A stretch of DNA of 54,258 nucleotides from Gemmatimonadota bacterium. GTDB lineage: Bacteria; Gemmatimonadota; Gemmatimonadetes; Longimicrobiales; Gaopeijiaceae. The position numbers were made by a program, and so were the translations under genes. Where the stretch lies: contig JAJDTB010000055.1 in assembly GCA_022827345.1 (NCBI GenBank), positions 1 to 54,258 on the forward strand. Direction: 5' to 3'. Positions 32,548-41,102 of the stretch are shown one piece after another; position 1 is the first letter of the stretch; the number at the start of each line of letters is the position of its first letter. Below the pieces are notes generated by a model. It made no database searches. It was not told where the DNA came from and was given only the letters and a program-made list of their open reading frames with translations.

Positions 32548-33546
32548 ATGGCCAAGGTCGAGCCGGACCTGCGGGCGCAGCTCGGGCGTGTCTTCGGGGC
32601 GGAAACCGAGGAGGTCGCGCTCACCCACAGCACGTCCGAGGGGATCTCGATCGTCGCGTGGAGTCTGAACTGGCAGCCGGGCGACGAGGTGATCATCTCC
32701 AACATCGAGCACCCCGCCAACGTCGTCCCGTGGTATGTGCTGCGTGACCGGTACGGGATCGTGATCCGGGAGATCGACCTCTCCAGCGGCACCCACTTGC
32801 TCGACGAAGTCCGGGCCCGGCTGTCCGCCCGCACGCGGATGGTCAGCATCAGCCATGTGTCGCGCAACAACGGGCGCGCCGTGCGGACCGACGAGTCGGC
32901 CGAACTGGGGCGTGTGCTCCGGGATCGCGGAATCCGCTACCACCTCGACGGCGCCCAGGGACCCGGATGCGTCATCACCGACTTCCGAGCGCTCGGCTGC
33001 GACTGCTACTCGACCTGCGGCCACAAGTGGCTCCTCGGGCCGAAAGGTACCGGCGCGCTTTTCGTCCGCCGCGAAGTGCTCGACGACGTGCAGTTGAGCT
33101 GGGCCGGCTCCCACAGCCACGCGACGATGGACTACGAGGGCAACTACACCCTGCTCCCGAGCGCCGCCCGCTACGAGTTCGGCACCCGCGCCCTGGCCGA
33201 CTTCGCCGGCTTCGGCCGCGCCGTGGCCTGGATGGAACAGATCGGCCTCGAGCGCGTCGAAGACCGCATCCAGTCGCTCGTTGACCACGCGATCGAAGCA
33301 GTGGACGCGACGAACGGGCTCGCAATGACCTCTCCCCGCACCCGCCCCGACCGCTCGGGCGTCTTCGTGCTCAAGCTGCCCGAGGGATGCGACGCCACCG
33401 CCCTCTACAACGACCTGCGCGACAACGCCGGCATCCTGGCCTCGCCGGTCCGCCAGCCCCGCGACTTCCGCCTGTCCATACACTTCTTCAACACCCGGGA
33501 CGAGATCGACGCCGCAATCGCAGCGATCAGCGAGCGGTGCACGTGA
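32548..33546 (+). CDS. Class V aminotransferase (cysteine desulphurase-like), 5'-truncated
   Basis: From ATG 32548 there are 332 residues; family members usually have 380-400. The frame is open a little further upstream (LRQSAYATDMAK), then stops, so the N-terminal 50-70 residues appear lost. The PLP pocket is present: ALTHSTSEGISIV (phosphate loop), HLDGAQGPG (Asp for the pyridine N), STCGHKWLLGPKGTG (Schiff-base Lys) and an Arg near RQPRDFRLSIHFFN. The best resemblance is to the isopenicillin-N-epimerase/EgtE-like branch of fold-type I enzymes. Activity without the N-terminal segment is doubtful. No biosynthetic neighbours are seen. Confidence 0.7.
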   Translation: MAKVEPDLRAQLGRVFGAETEEVALTHSTSEGISIVAWSLNWQPGDEVIISNIEHPANVVPWYVLRDRYGIVIREIDLSSGTHLLDEVRARLSARTRMVSISHVSRNNGRAVRTDESAELGRVLRDRGIRYHLDGAQGPGCVITDFRALGCDCYSTCGHKWLLGPKGTGALFVRREVLDDVQLSWAGSHSHATMDYEGNYTLLPSAARYEFGTRALADFAGFGRAVAWMEQIGLERVEDRIQSLVDHAIEAVDATNGLAMTSPRTRPDRSGVFVLKLPEGCDATALYNDLRDNAGILASPVRQPRDFRLSIHFFNTRDEIDAAIAAISERCT

Positions 33547-33925
33547 CACCCGTCCTTACCGGACCCCGTCTCGCCAGGTCAGTCCCGCCGAGGCGACGTT
33601 GAGTGGCCGCACTCGGGTTCATCCGGCAGCGGCCTGAGCGACAAAGAGGAAAAACGAAAGTCGGGCTTTTGATTTTCCCGGTTAAATCGTCGGACGAGGC
33701 GCGTTTTGCGGTTCCCGAGTCGCGTTCGAGTCCCTGGACGGCCTCGTCGTCATCGACAAGGTGCAGCACGGCGAAGGACCGTTCCGATTCGACGGGACGA
33801 GCCCGTGCGCCGACCGACTCGGTCCCGTAGGTTTCGCGGCGACACCGGCCGCCGTTCCCCGCAAGGGACCCCGCGCCCGCGTGAACACTCCCCACGCCAC
33901 CCAAACCGCCCGGACCGAAATCCCG
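33547..33925 (+). other. Intergenic stretch with a scrap of a DUF4143-type ATPase
   Basis: One frame at about 33700-33775 reads RVAFESLDGLVVIDKVQHGE, resembling the Walker B region 'LDGLVVIDEVQ' of AAA/DUF4143 proteins (an intact member is at 49071-50342). It is too short to be a gene. The remainder is the leader of the hydrolase at 33926. Confidence 0.35.
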
Positions 33926-35827
33926 ATGATCTTCCCCCGCCCCGGCACAAACCACCGCACCCGCACGCACGGCCCGCGCGCCGCCGCGGCCAACGCCGCC
34001 CTTCTCCCCCTCCTCACGCTTGCCGCGCTCGCGATCCCGGCCACCGCCCAGACCGGCCCCGTGATCGAGAACGGGCAGGCCCAGATCGTTCCCGCCTTTG
34101 CCGATTCGGCCACCTGGATCCGCCACGACCTGTGGGTCGAGACCGAGTTCGACACCGACGGCGACGGCCGGCCCGACCGCGTCCACGTCGACGTCACGCG
34201 CCAGGCCCAGACCGACAGCGAGGGGCTGCGGGTCCCCGTCGTCTACGAGACCAGCCCCTATTATTCCGGCGTCGCGGGCACCGACTGGGACCACTTCTGG
34301 GACCTGCGGCAGGAGGTCGGCGGCGATCCCCCGGCGCGCGACCCCTTCCCCGCCACCATCCGGCACATCGAGCGGCAGCCGGTCATCTCGCAGTCGCACA
34401 TCCGCACCTGGGTCCCGCGCGGCTTCGCGGTCATCCACTCGCAGTCGCCCGGCACCGGCCAGTCGCAGGGCTGCCCCACCGTCGGCGGCGCCAACGAATC
34501 GCTCGCGCCCAAGGCCGTCATCGACTGGCTGAACGGACGCGCCCGCGGCTTCACCACCGTCGACGGCGGCGAACAGGTCGAGGCCTACTGGGCCAACGGC
34601 AAGGTCGGCATGACCGGCACCTCCTACAACGGCACCCTGCCCCTGGCCGCCGCCACCACCGGCGTCGAGGGCCTCGAGGCGATCATCCCCGTCGCCCCCA
34701 ACACCTCCTACTACCACTACTACCGCTCGAACGGCCTCGTCCGCTCGCCCGGCGGCTACCCCGGCGAGGACATCGACGTCCTCTTCGACTTCATCTTCAG
34801 CGGCTACCCCGAGGTGCGCGACTACTGCATCGCCAGCGTGCGCGACGAGATGTACGCCGAACTCGACCGCACCACCGGCGACTACAACGACTTCTGGGCC
34901 GGCCGCGACTACCTCAACCACATCGACGGCGTCCGCGCGGCCACCCTGATGGCCCACGCCTTCAACGACTGGAACGTGATGCCCGAGCACAGCTACCGCA
35001 TCACCGAGGCTCTGAAGGCGCGCGGCGTCCCCGTCCAGATCTACTATCACCAGGGCGGCCACGGCGGTCCACCGCCCCTCGAAATGATGAACCGCTGGTT
35101 CACCCGCTACGTCCTGGGCGTCGAGAACGGCGTCGAGAACGACCCGCGCGCCTGGATCGTGCGCGAGGCCGACGACCGCCAGCAGCCCACTCCCTATCCC
35201 GACTATCCGCACCCCGAGACCGAGGGCGTTCCCCTGCACCCCACGGGCGACGGCAACTGGACCGGCACCCTTTCCCTCAACGCCGGCGACGCGGACGGCA
35301 CCGGCGGCATTGTGGACAATTTTGCTTTTGAGGGCGGCCAACTCGCCGCGGCGGAGTGGTCGAACCACCGGCTACTATATGCGACACCGGTGCTCCAGCA
35401 GGATGTCCACCTCTCGGGTGTGGCCACGGTGCGGGTGCGGGTGGCGTCCGATGCCGACGCGGCGAATCTGACCGTTTGGCTTGTGTCGCTGCCGTGGACG
35501 GAGAGCGATGACATCAACGACAATATCATTACGAAGGGGTGGGCGGATCCGACGAACGCGGGGGCGGAGGACATGGCGAGTCCGCGGGCGGGGGAGGCCC
35601 TCACGCCTGGCGAGTTCGTGGAGCTGGAGTTTGCGCTGCAGCCGGATGATCAGGTGATTCCGGCGGGGGCGCGGATCGGGTTGATGGTGTTCTCGAGTGA
35701 CAAGTATTTCACGGTGCATCCGGAGCCGGGGACGGAGCTGACGGTGGATTTGCGGGGGACGAGTGTGGAGTTGCCGGTGGTGGGGGGGATTGAGGTGATG
35801 AGGAGGGCGCTCAGGCCGGTTAGTTGA
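33926..35827 (+). CDS. CocE/PepX-type (S15) serine hydrolase, secreted
   Basis: The ATG at 33926 was chosen because it opens a signal peptide (MIFPRPGTN ... LLPLLTLAALAIPATAQ); longer starts only add low-complexity residues. The product is 633 residues, the usual length for Xaa-Pro dipeptidyl-peptidase/cocaine-esterase-like enzymes. The alpha/beta-hydrolase core has VPVVYETSPYYSG, the nucleophile in GMTGTSYNGTLPL, Asp in AHAFNDWNV and His in YHQGGHGG. A C-terminal jelly-roll (LSGVATVRVRVASD ... GARIGLMVFSSD) completes the S15 layout. It would cut X-Pro dipeptides or esters in the periplasm. Codons switch from mostly C-ending to mostly G-ending near 35350. The symporter gene follows after 15 bases. 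Confidence 0.9.
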   Translation: MIFPRPGTNHRTRTHGPRAAAANAALLPLLTLAALAIPATAQTGPVIENGQAQIVPAFADSATWIRHDLWVETEFDTDGDGRPDRVHVDVTRQAQTDSEGLRVPVVYETSPYYSGVAGTDWDHFWDLRQEVGGDPPARDPFPATIRHIERQPVISQSHIRTWVPRGFAVIHSQSPGTGQSQGCPTVGGANESLAPKAVIDWLNGRARGFTTVDGGEQVEAYWANGKVGMTGTSYNGTLPLAAATTGVEGLEAIIPVAPNTSYYHYYRSNGLVRSPGGYPGEDIDVLFDFIFSGYPEVRDYCIASVRDEMYAELDRTTGDYNDFWAGRDYLNHIDGVRAATLMAHAFNDWNVMPEHSYRITEALKARGVPVQIYYHQGGHGGPPPLEMMNRWFTRYVLGVENGVENDPRAWIVREADDRQQPTPYPDYPHPETEGVPLHPTGDGNWTGTLSLNAGDADGTGGIVDNFAFEGGQLAAAEWSNHRLLYATPVLQQDVHLSGVATVRVRVASDADAANLTVWLVSLPWTESDDINDNIITKGWADPTNAGAEDMASPRAGEALTPGEFVELEFALQPDDQVIPAGARIGLMVFSSDKYFTVHPEPGTELTVDLRGTSVELPVVGGIEVMRRALRPVS

Positions 35828-35842
35828 GGGGGGGGGCGCACC

Positions 35843-37063
35843 ATGAACACACGCGCCATCCTCATCGGTCTCGCCCTCGGCCTCGGCCTCGGAGTCGCCG
35901 CCTCGGCCACCGGATCCCCGTCACTCCTGCGGGCCGCCGAGGCCGTCGAACCGCTCGGCCAGATCTTCCTGCGCGCGATCCAGATGGTCGTCATCCCGCT
36001 GGTCGCAGCGGTCGTGTTCGTCGGCGTGGCCCGGATCGGCAACCTGCGCAGGCTCGGCCGGCTGGGGGGCCTGGCGGTCGGCTTCTTCTGGATCACGACA
36101 CTGCCGGCGATCCTGATCGGGATGGTCGTGATGACCTTCGCCCTCAACTTCACGGCATCCGTGCCACCGCCCACGAGCGGGGCCGAGATCGACGCCGCGA
36201 CTCCCGGCGTGGTGGACTTTCTCGTCAACCTCGTCCCGCGCAACCCGATCGAGGTCGCCGCCGACGGCACCCTGCTCCCCCTCATCATCTTCATCGTCCT
36301 CCTCGCAGCGGCCACGACGACGCTGCCCGCGGAGAAACGGCAGGTGCTCACATCCTTCGCCGAGACGCTCGGGGACGCGCTCATCAAGCTCATGACCTGG
36401 ATCCTGTGGACGGCGCCCGTCGGCGTCTTCGGCCTCGCGGCGCCGGTTGTCGCGCAGACCGGGATGGCGATGCTGCAGAACCTTGCCGTCTACATCGTCG
36501 CCGTCGTCGTCGGTCTCTTCCTTCTGAAGGGGCTCGTGCTGCTGCCGCTGGTCTGGGCATTTGGCGGCGTGGCGCCGGGGCGGTTCATTCGGGGCACCGC
36601 GGGCACCTACATGGTCGGCTTCACCACGACGACATCGGTGGGAACGCTGCCAATGATGCTGCAGGAGGCCGAGAAGCTGGGCCTGTCGAAGAGCACGTTC
36701 TCGCTGGTCCTGCCGCTGGCGGCGTCGATCAACCGTCCGGGCAGCGCGCTCTTCCAGAGCACGTCGCTGGTCTTTCTGGCCGCCATGTACGGGGTGCCGC
36801 TCGACGCGGGGCTGATCGCGGCGGCCGTGCTGGCGCTTTTCCTCGCTTCGATGACGGTCGCGCCGGTGCCCGGCTCCAGCATCATGTCGATGGTGCCGGC
36901 GCTCGACGTGGTGGGCGTGCCGCTGGCGGGGCTGGGCATTCTGCTGGGCATCGACCGCGTGCCGGACGTATTCCGGTCGGCCGCCAACGTCATCGGACAC
37001 ATGTCGGCCGCGACGACGGTGGATGGGGTGACGGGGCGGGGCGGGGGGCGGAATCGTCGGTGA
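35843..37063 (+). CDS. Dicarboxylate/amino acid:cation symporter (DAACS family)
   Basis: 406 residues from ATG 35843. There are about eight membrane helices plus the two re-entrant hairpins of the glutamate-transporter fold. HP1 is around residue 255 (GFTTTTSVGTLPMMLQ, where the usual Ser-rich tip is Thr-rich). NRPGSALFQSTSLVFLAAMYG replaces the classic NMDGTA segment of TM7. HP2 contains TVAPVPGSSIMSM. The altered NMDGT and HP1 motifs place it in a divergent branch, so the substrate may not be glutamate. It follows a secreted peptidase by 15 bases and is probably co-transcribed, which would fit uptake of released amino acids (inference). Confidence 0.88.
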   Translation: MNTRAILIGLALGLGLGVAASATGSPSLLRAAEAVEPLGQIFLRAIQMVVIPLVAAVVFVGVARIGNLRRLGRLGGLAVGFFWITTLPAILIGMVVMTFALNFTASVPPPTSGAEIDAATPGVVDFLVNLVPRNPIEVAADGTLLPLIIFIVLLAAATTTLPAEKRQVLTSFAETLGDALIKLMTWILWTAPVGVFGLAAPVVAQTGMAMLQNLAVYIVAVVVGLFLLKGLVLLPLVWAFGGVAPGRFIRGTAGTYMVGFTTTTSVGTLPMMLQEAEKLGLSKSTFSLVLPLAASINRPGSALFQSTSLVFLAAMYGVPLDAGLIAAAVLALFLASMTVAPVPGSSIMSMVPALDVVGVPLAGLGILLGIDRVPDVFRSAANVIGHMSAATTVDGVTGRGGGRNRR

Positions 37064-37150
37064 GCCAGCTGTCGGTGTCGACGAAGATCACCGGTCGCTT
37101 CGGTCGCCCTCCAATTCACTGAGCAACACGGGCGTCCTCTTCGGATCAAG
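37050..37150 (-). pseudogene. vapBC junction remnant
   Basis: On the minus strand the sequence reads TPVLLSELEGDRSDR then TGA, overlapped by a GTG (37091) that begins VIFVDTDSWLTDDS, a PIN-domain start. The same antitoxin tail and GTGA overlap occur at 53345-53390 (LLGELAGDRSDR / MIYIDTSVAL). Both genes are otherwise gone, and the toxin start runs into the 3' end of the symporter gene. Confidence 0.65.
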
Positions 37151-37333
37151 CTCACGGCGGCCTGGTTGCAGCGGTACACCCCGTTACTGCGGAGCTAAGG
37201 CAAATCAGTCCGATCCAGCCATTCCTTCGCCCGCGCCCCCTTGCAATCGTTCCCTGGCGACCACCGAGGGATCGACAAACCGGCAGCCACCGGACCTGTT
37301 CGTCCGCTCATCTCAAGCCAGGAAAGACAGGTC

Positions 37334-38344
37334 ATGCCGAAGCGGCCAGGACAGGCCACAAGCGCAAAACACGACGCATCCTACAAGGGCTTCTTCGCCC
37401 AAAGGCGCACCGTGACGGACACACTGCTTGGCGCCGCGCACGAGTTGGCCCGACACCTCGACTTCTCTACCCTCGAACGGCTCCCGGCCAGCTTCGTCAC
37501 CGAACACCTCGGCCAGCGCCACGCCGACATGGTGTGGCGAATCCAGACCACGAAAGCCCAGTGGCTGTATGTCCTGGTTCTACTCGAATTCCAGTCTACC
37601 ATCGACCGCCGCATGGCCCTGCGCATGACTGACTATACGATCCGCGTCCTGAGGGGTCTTAGCCGAGACGAGCTCGGTTCCCGTGGTGAGTATCCGGTGG
37701 TGCTCCCAATCGTGGTCTACAACGGGGAGCAACGCTGGACTGCCGCGAAGGACATCCGTGATCTGTTTGGGCCGGTGCCGCAGGAGTTGCTTGGATACAT
37801 GCCGCGCCATCGGTATCTTCTCATCAACGTGCAGGCGATTGATCCGTCGGCACTACCACGTGAAAACGTGCTCGCGATGATCGCGCGGATGGAGCAGGCC
37901 TCGACGCCTGCGGCGGTGCAGGAGTTGGTTGCTCCGTTGGCAGACTTGCTTCGGCAAATCAGCGAACCGGAGTTGGCAGAGACCTTTCGGGCCTGGATCA
38001 AGCTGGTGCTGCTGCGGCGATTCGGTTCGAAGGGCAGGGAGTTGACGCGCAAGCTCGAGAAAGAGGAGGAAGGACAGATGACGACATTGCTCGACCGGGC
38101 CCGCAAGTGGGGCGAAGAGCGCGATCAGTTGTGGCTGGAGAAGGGCATTGAGCGAGGACGGATCGAGGGGGAACGCGAGTTGGTCCATCGGATGGTCGCC
38201 CGGAGATTCGGTTCCCGTACCGCAGAGCAAGTCCTTGCGCGGCTCAACGACCTCTCCGACCCGGAAGACTTCGCCGACGTGGCAGACGCAGTCATCGAAT
38301 GCCAGACCGCTGCGGAATTCCTGGCGCGGGTCAAGGAAGCCTGA
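37334..38344 (+). CDS. Rpn/YhgA-type recombination-promoting nuclease
   Basis: The ATG at 37334 with AGGAAAG upstream was preferred over 37241. The product is 336 residues. The N-terminal PD-(D/E)XK core reads HDASYKGFFAQRRTVTDTLL, then HADMVWRIQ and VLVLLEFQSTIDRRMALRM, the Asp ... Glu-x-Gln catalytic pattern of PF04754 ('putative transposase, YhgA-like'). The middle has VVLPIVVYNGEQRW. The C-terminal half is helical and charged (RELTRKLEKEEEGQ, then ERGRIEGERELVHRMVARRFG), a tail typical of Rpn proteins. Family members are DNA endonucleases that promote RecA-independent recombination; some act in phage defence. It stands alone. Confidence 0.88.
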   Translation: MPKRPGQATSAKHDASYKGFFAQRRTVTDTLLGAAHELARHLDFSTLERLPASFVTEHLGQRHADMVWRIQTTKAQWLYVLVLLEFQSTIDRRMALRMTDYTIRVLRGLSRDELGSRGEYPVVLPIVVYNGEQRWTAAKDIRDLFGPVPQELLGYMPRHRYLLINVQAIDPSALPRENVLAMIARMEQASTPAAVQELVAPLADLLRQISEPELAETFRAWIKLVLLRRFGSKGRELTRKLEKEEEGQMTTLLDRARKWGEERDQLWLEKGIERGRIEGERELVHRMVARRFGSRTAEQVLARLNDLSDPEDFADVADAVIECQTAAEFLARVKEA

Positions 38345-38399
38345 GTGCCGAAAGACCAACACTCGATGACCGACGTGCGACGAGTCCGGTCTCGCCCCC

Positions 38400-40547
38400 C
38401 TACCGCCTCCCCTCCATCGTCACCACCTCGCCCCCCATGTAGCGGTCAAAGAAGTCGTCCGTCGCATCAAACGTGATCAGCCACCGCTCGTGCAGCAGGA
38501 AGTCGTGCACATCGTCCGGGAACACGATCAGCTCATGCGGCACGCCCTGCGCCCGCAGCAGCTGCACCAGCCCCACCGTCTGCGAAAACGCAACATTCCG
38601 GTCGTCGTCGCCATGAATCAGCAGCACCGGCGATGTCCAGTTCTCGACCTCCGCCACCGATGACGACTGGTACGACACCGACTCCGGGTCGATCGAGTTC
38701 CCCCACAGGTGCACGCCGGCGATGTCGACGCCCGCCGCGAACAGGTCCGAGTCGCGCGCCAGTCCCTGCGCCGTCAGAATCCCGCCGTACGACAGCCCCC
38801 AGAGCCCGATCCGGTCGGGATCCACGTCGCCCCGGTCGCGCAGGTACTCGCCGGCAGCCTTGATGTCGCGGTACTCGGTGTTGCCCCGTCCGCCCCGCCC
38901 GGGCGCATTGCGGAACTCGCGGCCGTACCCGATGCCGCTCCGGTAGTTCACCGACAGCACCACGTAGCCCTTGTTCGCGAAGTACTGGTTCATCGCATAG
39001 GCCATGTGATAGAAGTGCATGTAGTGGTAGCCGAGCAGCATCTGCCGCCGCGACCCGCCGTGAATGAAGATCATCGCCGGCCGCTTCTCGCCTGGCTGCA
39101 GATCGGGTGGCAGGAAGAGCTGGTTGTAGAACTCGAAGCCGTCCTCGGCCTCCAGGGTCACAGCATCGGGCACGACGTGAAGGTCGAGCGGGTAGCGGTC
39201 GGGAAGCTCCCGGATCGTCCTCGCCTCACCGCCGTCCGCAGGCACCACCGCCACGGTCAGCGGCTGGCTGGCGTCCGCGTACATCACCGCGACCTGACGC
39301 CCCGACGCCAGCGCCGCAGGGTAGGTCTCGATACCGTCGCCATCCGTCAACTGCCGCGCATCTCCCCCCGACGTCGGCACTCGCCACAGGTGGCGGCGGT
39401 CGATGTCCCCCGCGTTGGTGGCATAGAAGAGAGTGCGGCCATCCGGCGACAGGGAGATGTACTCCGCGATGCCGTCCCCTGGAGTAAGTTCGACGGGTGA
39501 GGTGGTCCCCCCCGACGCGGCGACCGAATAGTAGCGCCGCCACCCCTCCGGCTCGGCCTGGAAGATGATGTGGTCGCCCGCCCAGATCACCGAACGCACC
39601 TCGTTGTGGATCTCGTCGCCCGGCGCGTTGTGCCACACCTCGCGCGCCTCGCCCGTGCGCACGTCGCCCACCCAGATCGAGAAGTCATGGCCGCCCGCGA
39701 AGCGCGCCTCGGTCATCCCGTCGGGCAGGTCCTCCGGGCTCGCGTCGCCCAGGTCGGCGCGGGCCCCGAACGGCAGCCCCGGCCTGCGGATGAACGCGAC
39801 CTTCGTCCCGTCGGCCGACCACGTCGGGCTGGTGTCACGGTCCACCGCCGGTCCCAGATAGGTGATGCCCGGGTTGTCGGTGTCGTAGACGCCGATGAAG
39901 CTGTGATCCTCCCGGTCGCTCACGAAGGCGAGCTTGCGCGAGTCCGGGGACCAGACCGGACTGCCCTGGCTGCCGAAGACGCTGAAGAGCGGCCGCTCGG
40001 GCTCGACCGTTACCACACCCGGGTTGACGGGAGCGCGGTAGATCGCGCCGTCCTTCGCGTAGGCGACCCACTCGCCGTCCGGCGACAGCGCCACATTCCA
40101 GGCCTCGACGACCCGCCACGGCTCGCCGCCCGCCGTGCTCACCGCCCACACCGCGCGCTCGGCCCCGCGCGGGTCGCTGGCCGGGTTCGCAATCCAGCCG
40201 TCCCGGTTGGGGGTGTGGCCGCGCAGGAAGACCAGGGTGGACCCGTCGTCGGAGATGCGCAGGTTCGAGAGATCGTGCCCGTCGTCGTCCTCGTAGCGCG
40301 TGAGCCGCACGGGCGCGAACTCGGGCGCAGCTGCCATGTAGACGTTGCGCCGTCCCTCCTCGTACTCGATCCAGGCGATCCGGTCGGCGTCCTTCGCCGC
40401 GACGAGCTGGACGGGGTAGCCGGGGCTGAGGACGTCCTCGATCGAGAAGCGCTGGGCCTGCACGGGCGAGGCGGTGAGCGCGGCGAGGGCGAGGGTGGCC
40501 AGGGCGAACGGGACAAGTGCGGCGAACAAGACAGCGCGGCGCTTCAT
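38400..40547 (-). CDS. S9 family prolyl oligopeptidase/dipeptidyl-peptidase, secreted
   Basis: ATG at 40547 with GGAGAA upstream gives 715 residues. The signal peptide is residues 1-31 (ALATLALAALTASPVQAQ). A beta-propeller with WD40/TolB-like repeats follows, about 40-470 (WSPDSRKLAFVSDRED, WSADGTKVAFIRRPG, LSPDGRTLFYATN). The C-terminal alpha/beta-hydrolase holds the oxyanion block FIHGGSRRQML, nucleophile GLSYGG, Asp in LLIHGDDDRNV and His in DDVHDFLL. Such enzymes trim peptides in the periplasm, often after Pro. It is divergent from the vapBC-like pair and fits the set of exported peptidases in this window. Confidence 0.92.
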   Translation of the reverse strand: MKRRAVLFAALVPFALATLALAALTASPVQAQRFSIEDVLSPGYPVQLVAAKDADRIAWIEYEEGRRNVYMAAAPEFAPVRLTRYEDDDGHDLSNLRISDDGSTLVFLRGHTPNRDGWIANPASDPRGAERAVWAVSTAGGEPWRVVEAWNVALSPDGEWVAYAKDGAIYRAPVNPGVVTVEPERPLFSVFGSQGSPVWSPDSRKLAFVSDREDHSFIGVYDTDNPGITYLGPAVDRDTSPTWSADGTKVAFIRRPGLPFGARADLGDASPEDLPDGMTEARFAGGHDFSIWVGDVRTGEAREVWHNAPGDEIHNEVRSVIWAGDHIIFQAEPEGWRRYYSVAASGGTTSPVELTPGDGIAEYISLSPDGRTLFYATNAGDIDRRHLWRVPTSGGDARQLTDGDGIETYPAALASGRQVAVMYADASQPLTVAVVPADGGEARTIRELPDRYPLDLHVVPDAVTLEAEDGFEFYNQLFLPPDLQPGEKRPAMIFIHGGSRRQMLLGYHYMHFYHMAYAMNQYFANKGYVVLSVNYRSGIGYGREFRNAPGRGGRGNTEYRDIKAAGEYLRDRGDVDPDRIGLWGLSYGGILTAQGLARDSDLFAAGVDIAGVHLWGNSIDPESVSYQSSSVAEVENWTSPVLLIHGDDDRNVAFSQTVGLVQLLRAQGVPHELIVFPDDVHDFLLHERWLITFDATDDFFDRYMGGEVVTMEGRR

Positions 40548-40621
40548 GGGTGGTTCTCCGGCGTTCTGGCGATGCATGGGACTCCCGACACGATGCCACG
40601 CGGGGAACCTTGCGGGCAATC

Positions 40622-40640
40622 ATGAGTATGATATACTCAT
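40622..40640. promoter_or_regulatory. Palindromic operator upstream of vapBC
   Basis: ATGAGTATGATATACTCAT is a perfect inverted repeat (8 + 3 + 8). It contains a TATACT -10-like hexamer and lies three bases before the antitoxin ATG at 40644. An ATCATGAG half-site overlaps its right flank. Antitoxins of this type usually bind such sites to repress their own operon. Confidence 0.75.
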
Positions 40641-40643
40641 ATC

Positions 40644-41096
40644 ATGAGTAAGAGACTGCAGGTCGTGATGTCCGACGCCGACCTCGAGGAGGTCCGCGAC
40701 GCAGCCAGGCGCAACAACGTCACGGTATCCGCGTGGGTGCGCCGCACGTTGCGCGCCGCGGGGGAGCTTGATCGGCGCGGCGGGGCGGCCGCGGTGCGCG
40801 AAGCGCGCCCCAACTACTCCGCCATCAAACCGGAGTTCCTCCGCTACGTCACGATCGAAGTGAGGCTGCTGGAGGAGGACCTGGAAGCCGTGCGTCGGCG
40901 CTACAATCTGCGCGACTGGTCTTCGGCAGTGAAGGAGGCGGTCTTCAGGCAGTCGATCGTCCCGATGACCAAGGAGGAAGCGCTCGCGATGCGGGGCGTG
41001 GGGTGGGATGGAGATCTCGACGAACTACGGAATGAGCCCCCAATCGAGATGATCTACCCCGATGACCAGGTACTTGACCCAAGTGACACCGATTGA
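40644..41096 (+). CDS. VapB-like antitoxin with two DNA-binding-type segments
   Basis: The product is 150 residues, about twice the usual antitoxin length. Residues 1-42 (KRLQVVMSDADLEEVRDAAR, then VSAWVRRTLRAA) form a ribbon-helix-helix as in CopG/MetJ antitoxins. Residues 65-135 (YVTIEVRLLEEDLEAVRRRY, DWSSAVKEAVFRQSI, TKEEALAMRGVGWDGDLDEL) resemble a separate VapB antitoxin of the 'MAxRGxGWEGDLDxLR' type. It looks like a fusion of two antitoxins, with one half binding the operator and the other the toxin. The toxin gene follows after six bases, and the palindrome lies just before. The fusion reading is inference. Confidence 0.75.
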   Translation: MSKRLQVVMSDADLEEVRDAARRNNVTVSAWVRRTLRAAGELDRRGGAAAVREARPNYSAIKPEFLRYVTIEVRLLEEDLEAVRRRYNLRDWSSAVKEAVFRQSIVPMTKEEALAMRGVGWDGDLDELRNEPPIEMIYPDDQVLDPSDTD

Positions 41097-41102
41097 GTTA
41101 CG

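Noticed and set aside
33527-35368. Long minus-strand frame opposite the CocE/PepX hydrolase
   Set aside because: It is Val/Gly/Ala-rich low-complexity sequence caused by C-ending codons on the true strand; the hydrolase on the plus strand has full catalytic motifs.
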